DNA of 35,053 bases from Candidatus Staskawiczbacteria bacterium (GCA_943354455.1 CALRCB010000002.1:1-35053), one strand, 5' to 3'. Counted from the first letter of the stretch, positions 7,188 through 15,302 are shown. Notes: generated by a model not told the origin, from the sequence alone. Numbers and translations: made by a program.

Positions 7188-8612
7188 TTATAAAAGCCAC
7201 CTTAATTTTGATGCCCATTTTCCCACAAATACTAATAACAAAACTCTGGTGATAAAAATGGCTGAAAACAAGCTGATAATAATACCTAATGACAGTGTCA
7301 GTGCAAACCCCTTAATAAAAGAAGTAGTAAATAAGAACAAAATTGCACACACGATTAATGAGTTAAAGTTGCTGTCGCGAATAGATGGCCAGGCTCTTTT
7401 AAAGCCCTCTTTAATAGCCACCGATATGTCTTTGCCCAAGCGTAATTCCTCCTTCATTCTGGCAAAAATCAAAATATTGGCGTCAACGGCCATACCAATA
7501 GATAAAATAAATCCCCCAATGCCGGCTAATGTTAAGGTAATGGGAATTAATTTAAATAACGCTAACACAATGGCAACATAAATAATCAGGGCAACAGAAG
7601 CCAAAAGTCCTGGCAACCGATAAAATAACACCATAAATATAATCACCGCCAAAAGGCCATAAATTCCAGCCCACAGTGATTTTTTCAAAGAAACGGCACC
7701 CAACGTTGGACCAACGGTTTCTTGTGATATTGGGCTGCCAATTTTTACCGGCAAAGCTCCTGAATTCAACCTTCTAACAATGTCATTGGCAGTTTTGGTT
7801 GACATATCACCGGTAATAACAGCCGTGCCTCCGGTAATTTTGTCTTGAATAATGGGAGCGTATAAATCACTGCCATCAATTTTTCCATCGCCAGTGGTAT
7901 CAATAATAGAAGAGCCGTCAAGCAAAATCGCCAACGGTTTTTTAATGTTTCTAGCTGTTATGTTTTCGAATAACTTTGCGCCCTCGTTATTAAACTGAAG
8001 TTGGATTTGGGGTTTATAAGTAGTTTGGTCAAAAACAACTGACGCTTTTGATAAATATTTTCCATTTAGTTCAGTTGGCTTTATGTAGGGGTTTTGCAGT
8101 GCCAATGTCCAATCTTTTATCTTGGAAATATCTCCTCCTTTTTCTTGGACCTTTTGCGCTTCTGCTATCTTGTCTAAAATTGGCTTACTTTCGGCTTCTG
8201 ATCTTACTTCGTCAAATTCTAAATACGGGGTTTGGCCAATCATATCAATAGCTTGTTTTACATCTTTTACTCCTGGTAATTCAACCAATAATTTATCCTG
8301 TCCTTGGATTTGGACCACCGGCTCTGAAACGCCAAACAAATTTACTCTTCTTTCTATGACATCGCGAAGCCCAGCCATAGCTGAAGCTTTATCAGTGACC
8401 GTGCTCAAATCGGCTTGGTAAATTAAATTCACCCCTCCATGCAAATCAAGACCAAGCACAAAAGGTTTGTCCCAAAAGTGAGGCAATGTCCAATGAAATT
8501 TATTATTTAGCGAATCAATGCCTTTATTAACATAATTTGGGTAAGCAAAAGTTCCGGCCAGCAAGGCAAGAATAATAACGCCAATAAAAATGAAGTATTT
8601 TTGTTGTATCAC
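7188..8612 (-). CDS. secD: protein translocase subunit SecD
   Basis: The 474-residue product shows LGLDLHGGVNLIYQAD near residue 53, the P1 domain with RRVNLFGVSEPVVQIQG, and six membrane helices including FILSIGMAVDANILIFARMKEE (key Asp in AVDANI) and IRDSNFNSLI. It is a shorter SecD, like those of Gram-positive and reduced bacteria. It begins with GTG at 8612; the promoter at 8621-8649 puts the transcript start at about 8614, so the messenger may be leaderless or nearly so. It is followed by secF. Confidence 0.97.
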   Translation of the reverse strand: MIQQKYFIFIGVIILALLAGTFAYPNYVNKGIDSLNNKFHWTLPHFWDKPFVLGLDLHGGVNLIYQADLSTVTDKASAMAGLRDVIERRVNLFGVSEPVVQIQGQDKLLVELPGVKDVKQAIDMIGQTPYLEFDEVRSEAESKPILDKIAEAQKVQEKGGDISKIKDWTLALQNPYIKPTELNGKYLSKASVVFDQTTYKPQIQLQFNNEGAKLFENITARNIKKPLAILLDGSSIIDTTGDGKIDGSDLYAPIIQDKITGGTAVITGDMSTKTANDIVRRLNSGALPVKIGSPISQETVGPTLGAVSLKKSLWAGIYGLLAVIIFMVLFYRLPGLLASVALIIYVAIVLALFKLIPITLTLAGIGGFILSIGMAVDANILIFARMKEELRLGKDISVAIKEGFKRAWPSIRDSNFNSLIVCAILFLFTTSFIKGFALTLSLGIIISLFSAIFITRVLLLVFVGKWASKLRWLL

Positions 8613-8620
8613 AATGCTAT

Positions 8621-8649
8621 ATTCTAGTATGTTTTACAAAAAAACGCAA
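8621..8649 (-). promoter_or_regulatory. promoter of secDF
   Basis: On the minus strand TTGCGT (8649-8644) and TAGAAT (8626-8621) are 17 bases apart. The predicted start falls about two bases before the GTG start codon of secD. Confidence 0.6.
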
Positions 8650-8671
8650 GAATATATATAATATAGTAAAA

Positions 8672-8700
8672 GAAAAAGGCATACTACAATTGAGTATGCC
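8672..8700 (-). terminator. intrinsic terminator of the HEAGH zincin gene
   Basis: On the minus strand GGCATACT (8700-8693) pairs with AGTATGCC (8685-8678) and is followed by TTTTTCTTTT. It lies about 20 bases past the stop codon at 8720 and isolates this gene from secDF. Confidence 0.88.
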
Positions 8701-8719
8701 CATATTAAATTTGTACTAC

Positions 8720-9589
8720 CTATTTTTTTCTAGATAAAGCGTAATCCATATCTTTTTCCCACCAATCCTTATACGTCGCCTCCACTAACTTAATCTGATA
8801 AGAATGTGCATCTGAACCAAGGCCCATATCAGATGCGATTAATTCACAAAATATTGCCCAAAGGAACTCGCGGTTTTTAATAGCATAAGGGCTTAAAGTA
8901 CTGCCATAACATAAATCTAGTGGCCAACCAATTCTCGGCCCCAATGTTTGCACATGAAAAAGTATCCCAGCCCTACGAGCTGACAAAACACTCGTAACTG
9001 CCTTACCTATCTCTTTTTGATAGTACGCGCCACCAAGAAGAAATGCCAACTTACAATCAAAATGCCACATTCGTAATTCTTCTTGCAAACGTTCTTTTTC
9101 TGTGCGTTTTGCAAAATTATTATTACGACCTTCTTTTTCGGCAACGATAGCATGTCCCGCTTCATGAAGCATAGTACTTGCCATAAAGCGTGGTGTTTCA
9201 AAAGTCTCGGTATTGAGAATAATCATGTGGTTTTGGGGTGCATAAACCGCAAAGCCGATTCTTTCGCGACAATATTCCATATCCGAAGAAAGAAGGGCAT
9301 CCTTAGAGAAAAAAGGGAAAATTGAAAGTTGAACTAAATCATTATTAGCGGGAACGCTCAATCTAATTAATTCAACATCGTTATTCCCAATTAACATAGG
9401 AGATACGATACTACTATGAGATAACAAATAATCTGTGCGCTCAATAGCTTCAGGAAGTATTGCTCGCACCACAGGAAAAGCAACCATATCTTTTACGAGA
9501 ATCATTGTGCTTTCGACGTACTTTAGACGATCATTTTCCATCGCATATAATTTAGAATTTATCCATCGCCGCTTCATTCCTTGAAACAT
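8720..9589 (-). CDS. orphan zincin-type protein with HEAGHA motif
   Basis: I do not recognise this 289-residue protein as a named family. It has a clear zinc-protease motif, LHEAGHAIVA, with His142, Glu143 and His146. The wording HEAGHAIVA followed about 40 residues later by LLGGAYYQKEIG recalls the M41 (FtsH) peptidase domain, but the spacing is shorter and there is no AAA+ domain, so homology is uncertain. No signal peptide or membrane helix is evident, so it is probably cytoplasmic. The start is firm: AGGAG at 9600-9596 lies six bases before ATG 9589, one of the best ribosome-binding sites in the window. The gene is monocistronic with its own promoter and terminator. Confidence 0.78.
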   Translation of the reverse strand: MFQGMKRRWINSKLYAMENDRLKYVESTMILVKDMVAFPVVRAILPEAIERTDYLLSHSSIVSPMLIGNNDVELIRLSVPANNDLVQLSIFPFFSKDALLSSDMEYCRERIGFAVYAPQNHMIILNTETFETPRFMASTMLHEAGHAIVAEKEGRNNNFAKRTEKERLQEELRMWHFDCKLAFLLGGAYYQKEIGKAVTSVLSARRAGILFHVQTLGPRIGWPLDLCYGSTLSPYAIKNREFLWAIFCELIASDMGLGSDAHSYQIKLVEATYKDWWEKDMDYALSRKK

Positions 9590-9653
9590 TCTTTTCTCCT
9601 ATTAAAGGTTTTATTGATGTGTCTTGATTTGGTAATGAACACCCTAATTTTTC

Positions 9654-9682
9654 ATATTTACATAATTTTATTAAATTGTCAA
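9654..9682 (-). promoter_or_regulatory. promoter of the HEAGH zincin gene
   Basis: On the minus strand TTGACA (9682-9677) is followed after 17 bases by AAATAT (9659-9654), a modest -10. The start would be near 9647, giving a leader of about 57 bases. The remaining intergenic sequence (9600-9747) holds no gene that I can see. Confidence 0.5.
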
Positions 9683-9708
9683 TATTTTTCTTGAAATGTC
9701 GCTTTAAA

Positions 9709-9740
9709 TCAAAAACGCCGTATTTTTCGGGGCTTTTGAC
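9709..9740 (-). terminator. imperfect terminator after the phosphoesterase gene
   Basis: On the minus strand AAGCCCCG and CGGCGTTT pair with one C-C mismatch around AAAAATA, followed by TTTTT. It starts just past the stop codon at 9748. Confidence 0.4.
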
Positions 9741-9747
9741 TCATACA

Positions 9748-10209
9748 CTATAACTTTTCTAAAATCTTAAGCTCTAATTTATCAGTTTCGGTATCATAAA
9801 CAGCAAAACAGGGTTTATACCGTTGCCCGGCCAGTTCCCCCGGATTTACAAATCGACACTTCCCTACCTGTTCTTCCCATGGCCGGTGCGTGTGGCCATA
9901 AAATGCCACATTGTATTTTCCACTTTCCGCCGCTTCCTTTGAAATTTCCGGGTAATGGTTAAAAAATATTTTTTTACCACCTAATTCAATTTCCATTTTT
10001 TCTGGCACATCATGTAAATCATAATCCCCATTTCCGCGGACAAAATGTATTTGGCCTTTAAAATTTTCCCCTGCTTCATTAATAGTGTCTTGGTTACAAA
10101 TATCTCCGCAATGCAACATCACCTCAATGTTTTCATTATTAAGCCAATTTATGACTTTATTAAAATTAGCCATATTGTCGTGCGTATCAGAAACAATTGC
10201 AAATTTCAT
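9748..10209 (-). CDS. YfcE/MJ0936-type metallophosphoesterase
   Basis: The 153-residue protein carries the complete calcineurin-like phosphoesterase signature: SDTHDN at 7-12, CGDICN at about 35-40, RGNGDYD at about 58-64, the metal-binding NHYPE and YGHTHRP near 105-110, and the closing VNPGE. Its length matches the compact YfcE group, which hydrolyses phosphodiesters with a bimetal centre. Natural substrate is unknown. It starts two bases after the MTH1-like Nudix gene stops, so the two are almost certainly cotranscribed and translationally coupled. Confidence 0.95.
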   Translation of the reverse strand: MKFAIVSDTHDNMANFNKVINWLNNENIEVMLHCGDICNQDTINEAGENFKGQIHFVRGNGDYDLHDVPEKMEIELGGKKIFFNHYPEISKEAAESGKYNVAFYGHTHRPWEEQVGKCRFVNPGELAGQRYKPCFAVYDTETDKLELKILEKL

Positions 10210-10211
10210 GA

Positions 10212-10673
10212 TTATAATTGTTGATGTAATTCGTGTTCAATAATATGATTATGTTCATCAAAAATAAATTTGCCTTCAAACTTTTTATTGTTTAAAAATA
10301 ACTGCATCCAATATTTATCATCGGCCCACATTTTTTCAAAAGGAATTTCAGTTATAGAAAACCACTGTGGCTTCATTTCTTCGGTTTCCTGTGGTTCACC
10401 CACAAAATCAGTTGCCTTAAAAATATTCACTTCCAAAGCTTCCTCTTTTTTATGTTCCCAAATAAAATTCAATACCCCTATTTTTTCAATACTGTTTACA
10501 CTAATCCCCGCCTCTTCAAATAATTCCCTCCTTGCGCCATCTTCGATCGTTTCATCTTTTTCCACTTTCCCGCCAAAGCCATTCCACTTCCCCATACCAA
10601 ACCCACGCTTTTTAATTCCAAGCAATATTTTGTTATCTTTTTGAATTATTAGCAAAGTAAGTTCTTTTTTCAT
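10212..10673 (-). CDS. MTH1-like Nudix hydrolase (oxidised purine dNTPase)
   Basis: The 153-residue protein has a perfect Nudix box: Gly35-x5-Glu41-x7-Arg49-Glu50-Leu51-x-Glu53-Glu54-x-Gly56-Ile57. Outside the box it matches the MTH1/NUDT1 type closely: KKRGFGMGKWNGFGGKV at 21-37, EMKPQWF, and IPFEKMWADDKYW, which in MTH1 line the 8-oxo-dGTP pocket (Trp-x-x-Asp-Asp). The predicted job is to remove oxidised nucleotides such as 8-oxo-dGTP or 2-OH-dATP before they enter DNA; the specificity is inference. Its start codon abuts the stop codon of the CAP-domain gene with no gap. Confidence 0.93.
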   Translation of the reverse strand: MKKELTLLIIQKDNKILLGIKKRGFGMGKWNGFGGKVEKDETIEDGARRELFEEAGISVNSIEKIGVLNFIWEHKKEEALEVNIFKATDFVGEPQETEEMKPQWFSITEIPFEKMWADDKYWMQLFLNNKKFEGKFIFDEHNHIIEHELHQQL

Positions 10674-11552
10674 CTAGCCTTCTATACACTCGTTAAAAAT
10701 ATTAATTTGAATATTATACTGCCCGATAAGATTTTTAGTAGTTTGCGCCAATTGATTGTACTGGGCCACTAAAGTATTATGCTCATTAATTTTTTCATTA
10801 TATTGCGGTGAATTTTTATTAGCATTATCAATTTCTTTTATTTTAACATTTGCGTCTAACGATAATTGGTCTAACGCGACTCTATTGTTTTCAATTTCTA
10901 TTTTTAAATTATTACTTGGGCTTTGACAGACAGAAAGTGGCAACCCAAATTCCTGCACCCCAACCCACGCCGTTTGACCTTTATAAGTTCCCTTGATAAC
11001 CGCCACACCAATTTCAGTAAACCTGTTATTTAAAATGTTTGCTCGATGACCAGGGCTGTCCATCCATTTCTGCACCACTTCGGCTTCATTTTTAAAGTTG
11101 CCCAAAATTAAATTTTCACCCGAAACAATATAGTCATATCCAGCATTTTTTACTAACGTGCCCGGATCAATTCCGCTTGGCGAAACGTGTTCAAAATATT
11201 GGTTTTTAAATAAATCATTAGCTTTGTTTAGGGCAGCTGCATTTAACTTTGCATTTTCAAATAATGGAGGTAATGCGTCACTATTAAACCTCTGCATATT
11301 AGTTTGTGCTATTATTTTGGCTTTAATTAACACAACCGCATTTGACTGTCCACCTATATTTAGTGGTCCAGGTGTCAAAATTTGTTTTTTCACCTGATTA
11401 ATGGAATTAGCCAAATCGGTTTTTTTAAATTGCTCAATATTTTGAGCAGTATTTTTATAAATACCCAAAATGTTATCCCGATAAATAAAACCAATCACCA
11501 ACCCGGCAAATAATAATGTTAGAAATATGATGTACTCAATTTTTTTATTCAT
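10674..11552 (-). CDS. membrane-anchored CAP-domain (SCP/YkwD) protein
   Basis: The 292-residue protein has an N-terminal membrane anchor (about 7-25), then a CAP domain (about 75-206) with the canonical residues: EHVSPSG (Glu121, His122), GENL (Glu146), MDSPGHRANIL (His169) and AWVGVQEFG. The last 80 residues form a helical, coiled-coil-like region (LDANVKIKEIDNAN, HNTLVAQYNQLAQTT). Bacterial CAP proteins are extracellular and of uncertain chemistry. It sits between two Nudix genes with no spacing on either side, so the four-gene string is one operon although its members have no obvious shared pathway. Confidence 0.92.
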   Translation of the reverse strand: MNKKIEYIIFLTLLFAGLVIGFIYRDNILGIYKNTAQNIEQFKKTDLANSINQVKKQILTPGPLNIGGQSNAVVLIKAKIIAQTNMQRFNSDALPPLFENAKLNAAALNKANDLFKNQYFEHVSPSGIDPGTLVKNAGYDYIVSGENLILGNFKNEAEVVQKWMDSPGHRANILNNRFTEIGVAVIKGTYKGQTAWVGVQEFGLPLSVCQSPSNNLKIEIENNRVALDQLSLDANVKIKEIDNANKNSPQYNEKINEHNTLVAQYNQLAQTTKNLIGQYNIQINIFNECIEG

Positions 11553-11987
11553 CTATTTTTTATCTTTTAATAACTTGTATAAATCTCTTATAATCTTTTT
11601 ATCCTCATTAATAAGCATCGGTTCTTTTGCTACTTCATCTTCTGAGAAAAACTTGCCGTACTCTCCTTCCATGACTTTAATTTCTTTTTCAAAATTATCA
11701 CTTACTTTCAAAAAATATGCGTTTGCTGACCAACCAACAACTAACTCACCAGTAAAATCATATTTACCCAAAAATTCTTGTCCTTTTGGATTAAAACACA
11801 ATTCTTCCTTGATCTCTCGATCTAGGGCTTCTTCTGGATTTTCTCCTTCTTCTAGTTTGCCACCGAAGAAAGCAAAATAGCTGGGCAGCACTTTCTTATC
11901 TTTGGAACGTTTTTGCAGATACACAAAAATTTCCTGGTTTTTAATTTTATAAGGGATTAATATCGAAACATCTCGCTTCTTTTGCAT
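11553..11987 (-). CDS. Nudix hydrolase
   Basis: The 144-residue protein is a single Nudix domain. The box is Gly43-x5-Glu49-x7-Arg57-Glu58-Ile59-x-Glu61-Glu62-Leu63-Cys64-Phe65; the usual Gly before the final hydrophobic residue is Cys here, but all metal-binding glutamates remain, so activity is likely. Flanking features (LIPYKIKNQEIFVYLQKRS and LGKYDFTGELVVGWSANAYFL, each shown in part) fit a nucleotide-processing member, but substrate cannot be assigned. It is the first intact gene of the Nudix-CAP-Nudix-phosphoesterase string and lies 32 bases after a broken Nudix gene. Confidence 0.92.
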   Translation of the reverse strand: MQKKRDVSILIPYKIKNQEIFVYLQKRSKDKKVLPSYFAFFGGKLEEGENPEEALDREIKEELCFNPKGQEFLGKYDFTGELVVGWSANAYFLKVSDNFEKEIKVMEGEYGKFFSEDEVAKEPMLINEDKKIIRDLYKLLKDKK

Positions 11988-12019
11988 AAAATCAACGTTC
12001 TAATATTAATTTTTTAATA

Positions 12020-12439
12020 TCATGATTCATTTGATGAAAAATACCTTTTTAGTGCTATGAAACTATTACTTTCATTCTCAAGTTTTTCGTAATCATTTTT
12101 ATCAACCCATTCAAATTTAGTATGTTCACTGCTCAATTTGATTTCCCCCGATACATGTTTGCATTTGAATAATACGATATAGACTTTTTTACCAAAAAGC
12201 TTATGGTTTTTGTTAGAAAACTCAAACCACCAAACAGCAATCGGATCAAAAACTTATATTTCAAAACCCGTTTCTTCTTTCATTTATCTTTTCAAAGAAA
12301 GAATAAGATCCTCTTCCCCTTCTTGTATTTTTCCACCAGGAAAATCAACTCCAAATAATGGGTCAGATAAAATTAACACCTTGCTATCTTTTTCAATGAG
12401 AGCTTTTTGCCCTACATAAAATATTGCTTCGTTTTCCAT
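12020..12439 (-). pseudogene. Nudix hydrolase broken by two in-frame stop codons
   Basis: Reading from ATG 12439, one base past the secA stop codon, the frame gives a full-length Nudix-like protein of 139 codons interrupted by TAA at codon 52 (12286-12284) and TAA at codon 62 (12256-12254). The frame is otherwise unbroken to TGA at 12020. The Nudix region reads FPGGKIQEGEEDLI, LSLKR, stop, MKEETGF: the first stop falls where the Glu of the R-E-U-x-E-E signature belongs, as if GAA became TAA. After the second stop the text continues sensibly (VFDPIAVWWFEF, GKKVYIVLFKC, EWVDKNDYEKL). There is no frameshift. Either it is a young pseudogene, or the sequence is wrong at two sites, or the stops are read through; the first is most likely. 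Confidence 0.8.
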
Positions 12440-12440
12440 A

Positions 12441-14873
12441 TTACTTCTTGACTAAATTTTGTTGGTGTTCTTCGCTATTTAACATTCCACATTTTTTGTA
12501 TTTTTTACCAGAACCACATGGACATAAATCATTTCTGCCAACTTCGTCACTCCCCGCAACCGGAAGTGGTGCCTGCTGATGATTATGGGTTTGTAATTCC
12601 GCTTTTAAAATATTGTTGGCAATCATAGAATCAATTTCTTCCAGTAACTGAGTAAACAGTTTTCGGCCTTCGTTTTTGTATTCTACTAGCGGATCTTTCC
12701 CCCCATACGCTCGCAATTTCACTGACTCGCGCATATGTTCCATATTAGACAAGTGATCTTGCCACAAGGTATCAATAACTTTTAGTGAAACAAATTTTAT
12801 AATTTGCACCATTTGATCTTTGCCAGCCTCTAATTCTCTTTTATCAAAAGCTTCCCTTATTAGTCCATATTTTTCAAACGGCAAAATATCAAATGGCTTA
12901 TTCTCTAATATCTCTTTTCGTTTTTTATAAATAATTTCACGGTGTTTGTTCATCACATCATCGTATTCCAAAATGTGGTGACGGGCATCAAAATTAAACC
13001 CTTCAATTTTTTGTTGGGCTGATTCCAATGCTCCAGAAATAATTTTGGCCTGAATTGGTTCGTCATCGGGAACTTTTAACATAGTCATCATTCCCTTTAT
13101 CCTGTCTCCTCCAAAAATTCTCATCAAGTCATCTTCCAGCGAAACAAAAAATTGGCTGGCACCTTGGTCACCCTGCCGGCCGGCGCGACCCCGCAACTGG
13201 TTGTCAATTCTGCGGGCATCGTGGCGCTCGGTTCCCAACACATAAAGACCACCGAGTTCACGAATTTTTTTAGCATCTTCCGGATTGGCTGGGTTTCCTC
13301 CTAAAATAATATCTACTCCGCGGCCGGCCATATTAGTGGCAATAGTTACCGCCCCCATTTTTCCAGCTTGGGCAATAATTTCTCCTTCGCGCTGGTGGTT
13401 TTTAGCATTTAAAATTTGATGTGGAATTCCTGAAATTTCCAAAATTTTTCCCAAATATTCATTACGCTCTACTGACCTTGTTCCAACTAACACCGGCTGA
13501 CCTTTTTGATGCAGTTCTTGAATTTGATTTACTACGGCCTTAAATTTACCTTCTTCGGTTTTAAATATTTTATCAGGAGAATCAATTCTCTGTGGCGTTT
13601 TATTGGTAGGAATGACTACTACTTCCAATTTATACACCTTATCTAATTCTTCAGCCGATGTTAATGCGGTTCCAGTCATTCCGGAAATTTTTTTGTACAA
13701 CCTAAAATAATTTTGAAAGGTAATGGTGGCCAAGGTTACTGATTCGGCCTGAATATTCGCCCCCTCTTTGGCTTCAACCGCTTGATGCAAACCAGAAGAC
13801 CACCTTCGCCCAGGTAACATTCTTCCGGTAAATTCGTCAATAATCATTACTTCGCCACCCTGAACCACATAATCCCGGTCTTTTAAAAATAATGTTTTGG
13901 CTTTTAGTGCTGATTCCAGTTGATGCGTAGTTGAGATATCGTTGTCTTGCCATGGGTCGCTTCCAATTTTTGCCACCACCTTATTTTGCCCTTCTTCCGT
14001 AAAACTAACGGCTTTTAATTTTTCGTCCAAAATATAATCAGTATCTTTTTCCAAATGAGCCACAATTTTGGTAAATTGACGATATTTGTCAGACGCATCT
14101 TCGGCCTGACCGGAAATAATTAAAGGCACGCGCGCTTCGTCAATTAAAATAGAATCAATTTCGTCAACAATCACATAGTTATGACCACGTTGGGCTTGCT
14201 GGCTTAAATCAACTACCATATTGTCGCGCAAATAATCAAAGCCGAATTCGTTATTGGTTCCATAAGTAATATCAGCGCCATAAGCCTCTTTTTTTGTTAC
14301 CGGTTTTAAAAAATTCTCTATCACTTTAAATCCGCCCACTTGGTCACGCTCTTGATCGGTTTGGTTATTTACATGCAAAGCGTCATAAACGTATCCTGAT
14401 TCACCGGTAATGCATCCGGTACTAAGGCCCAGAGCCCCAAAAATCTGCCCCATCCAAATCATATCTCGCTTAGCTAAATAGTCGTTTACCGTAACAATGT
14501 GCACCCCACGGCCTTCCAAGGCGTTAAGATAGGCCGGCAGAGTTGCCGATAAGGTTTTACCTTCTCCCGTTCTCATTTCAGCCACCCTGCCTTGATGCAA
14601 TACCATGCCTCCAATTAACTGCACATCAAAATGGCGCTGGTTTAACACCCTCTTTGAAGCTTCTCTGACGGTTGCAAATGCCTCGGGCAACAGGTCGTCC
14701 AACACTTCCCCTTTTTGTAATCGCTCTTTAAATTCTTTAGTTTTACTTTTTAATTGCTCGTCAGTTAATTTTTGTACATCAGGCTCAAAAGTATTTATTT
14801 TTTCAACCAAAGGTTGCAGGCTCTTTACCTGTTTTTCGTTGGCGTCTCCAAAAATTTTTGAAAATATTGACAT
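12441..14873 (-). CDS. secA: preprotein translocase ATPase SecA
   Basis: The 810-residue protein is a complete SecA. It shows the first nucleotide-binding fold (MRTGEGKTLSATLPAYLNAL, VDEIDSILIDEARVPLIISG), the preprotein cross-linking domain, the second fold (VLVGTRSVERNEYL, ITIATNMAGRGVDI-type text, LRGRAGRQGDQG) and the helical scaffold/wing. It ends in an SEC-C zinc motif, NDLCPCGSGKKYKKCG; the fourth ligand, normally His or Cys next to the third Cys, is Gly here. It drives unfolded proteins through SecYEG. It lies downstream of hpf, an order shared with many bacteria, and its stop codon is one base from the broken Nudix gene. Confidence 0.98.
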   Translation of the reverse strand: MSIFSKIFGDANEKQVKSLQPLVEKINTFEPDVQKLTDEQLKSKTKEFKERLQKGEVLDDLLPEAFATVREASKRVLNQRHFDVQLIGGMVLHQGRVAEMRTGEGKTLSATLPAYLNALEGRGVHIVTVNDYLAKRDMIWMGQIFGALGLSTGCITGESGYVYDALHVNNQTDQERDQVGGFKVIENFLKPVTKKEAYGADITYGTNNEFGFDYLRDNMVVDLSQQAQRGHNYVIVDEIDSILIDEARVPLIISGQAEDASDKYRQFTKIVAHLEKDTDYILDEKLKAVSFTEEGQNKVVAKIGSDPWQDNDISTTHQLESALKAKTLFLKDRDYVVQGGEVMIIDEFTGRMLPGRRWSSGLHQAVEAKEGANIQAESVTLATITFQNYFRLYKKISGMTGTALTSAEELDKVYKLEVVVIPTNKTPQRIDSPDKIFKTEEGKFKAVVNQIQELHQKGQPVLVGTRSVERNEYLGKILEISGIPHQILNAKNHQREGEIIAQAGKMGAVTIATNMAGRGVDIILGGNPANPEDAKKIRELGGLYVLGTERHDARRIDNQLRGRAGRQGDQGASQFFVSLEDDLMRIFGGDRIKGMMTMLKVPDDEPIQAKIISGALESAQQKIEGFNFDARHHILEYDDVMNKHREIIYKKRKEILENKPFDILPFEKYGLIREAFDKRELEAGKDQMVQIIKFVSLKVIDTLWQDHLSNMEHMRESVKLRAYGGKDPLVEYKNEGRKLFTQLLEEIDSMIANNILKAELQTHNHQQAPLPVAGSDEVGRNDLCPCGSGKKYKKCGMLNSEEHQQNLVKK

Positions 14874-14905
14874 ACCATAACTCTACCTAAAAAGCACCTT
14901 ATTGT

Positions 14906-14932
14906 AAACAAAAACCAGTCTTAGCTGGTTTT
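14906..14932 (-). terminator. hairpin between hpf and secA
   Basis: AAAACCAG (14911-14918) pairs with CTGGTTTT (14925-14932) around TCTTAG. Read on the minus strand it ends in TTTTTGTTTA, a moderate terminator 12 bases past the hpf stop codon. It may allow partial read-through into secA. Confidence 0.65.
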
Positions 14933-14943
14933 AATTTTAATTA

Positions 14944-15288
14944 TTAAAAATTTTCTTCTTTTGATTTTCTGGCCAATCGACGAGGTAGTTCAATTTTCTT
15001 TAATTTATATTTTTTCAATTCTATTTCCATTTCTTCTTTTACTTCCGTTATTGCCTTGCCAATTTCTTCATGGGTAGCCTTTGCAATCAACTTTTTACCT
15101 GACAACACCACAATTGCTTCTGCAGAAAATATCTCCCCTTTTTTGTGGTGCAAAGTTTCCCGCTCAATTTCAACAAAAATTTCCGCCTCCGTGTGAAAAA
15201 ACTTATTAAGCTTTCCAATTTTTGCTTGGATAAATTTTTCCAGTGAATCGGTTAATTCAATATTTTTTGTTTTAATAATGATTTGCAT
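14944..15288 (-). CDS. hpf: ribosome hibernation-promoting factor, short form (HPF/RaiA)
   Basis: The 114-residue protein matches the HPF/YfiA fold: MQIIIKTKNIELTDSLEKFI at the start, KIGKLNKFF, the strand VEIERETLHHKKGEIFSAEA (shown in full length limit) and ATHEEIGKAITEVKEEMEIEL. It binds the 30S decoding region and silences ribosomes in slow growth. It is the short form without the C-terminal dimerisation domain, so it should not make 100S dimers alone, as in YfiA. It has a basic tail (KLKKIELPRRLARKSK). It starts 14 bases after murB stops and precedes secA. Confidence 0.93.
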   Translation of the reverse strand: MQIIIKTKNIELTDSLEKFIQAKIGKLNKFFHTEAEIFVEIERETLHHKKGEIFSAEAIVVLSGKKLIAKATHEEIGKAITEVKEEMEIELKKYKLKKIELPRRLARKSKEENF

Positions 15289-15302
15289 GGTCTTATTGTA
15301 TC

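Noticed and set aside
9601..9747. A hidden short gene in the gap between the zincin and the phosphoesterase
   Set aside because: Neither strand shows a start with a ribosome-binding site and an open frame of useful length; the gap is explained by a promoter and an imperfect terminator.
12001..12019. ATATTAA/TTAATAT hairpin between the broken and intact Nudix genes as a terminator
   Set aside because: The stem is only A-T pairs with no useful GC content; it may be chance in AT-rich DNA.
12254..12286. TAA codons in the Nudix frame as evidence of a changed genetic code
   Set aside because: All other genes end at normal stop codons, including many at TAA, and no other gene has in-frame TAA. A broken gene is simpler.
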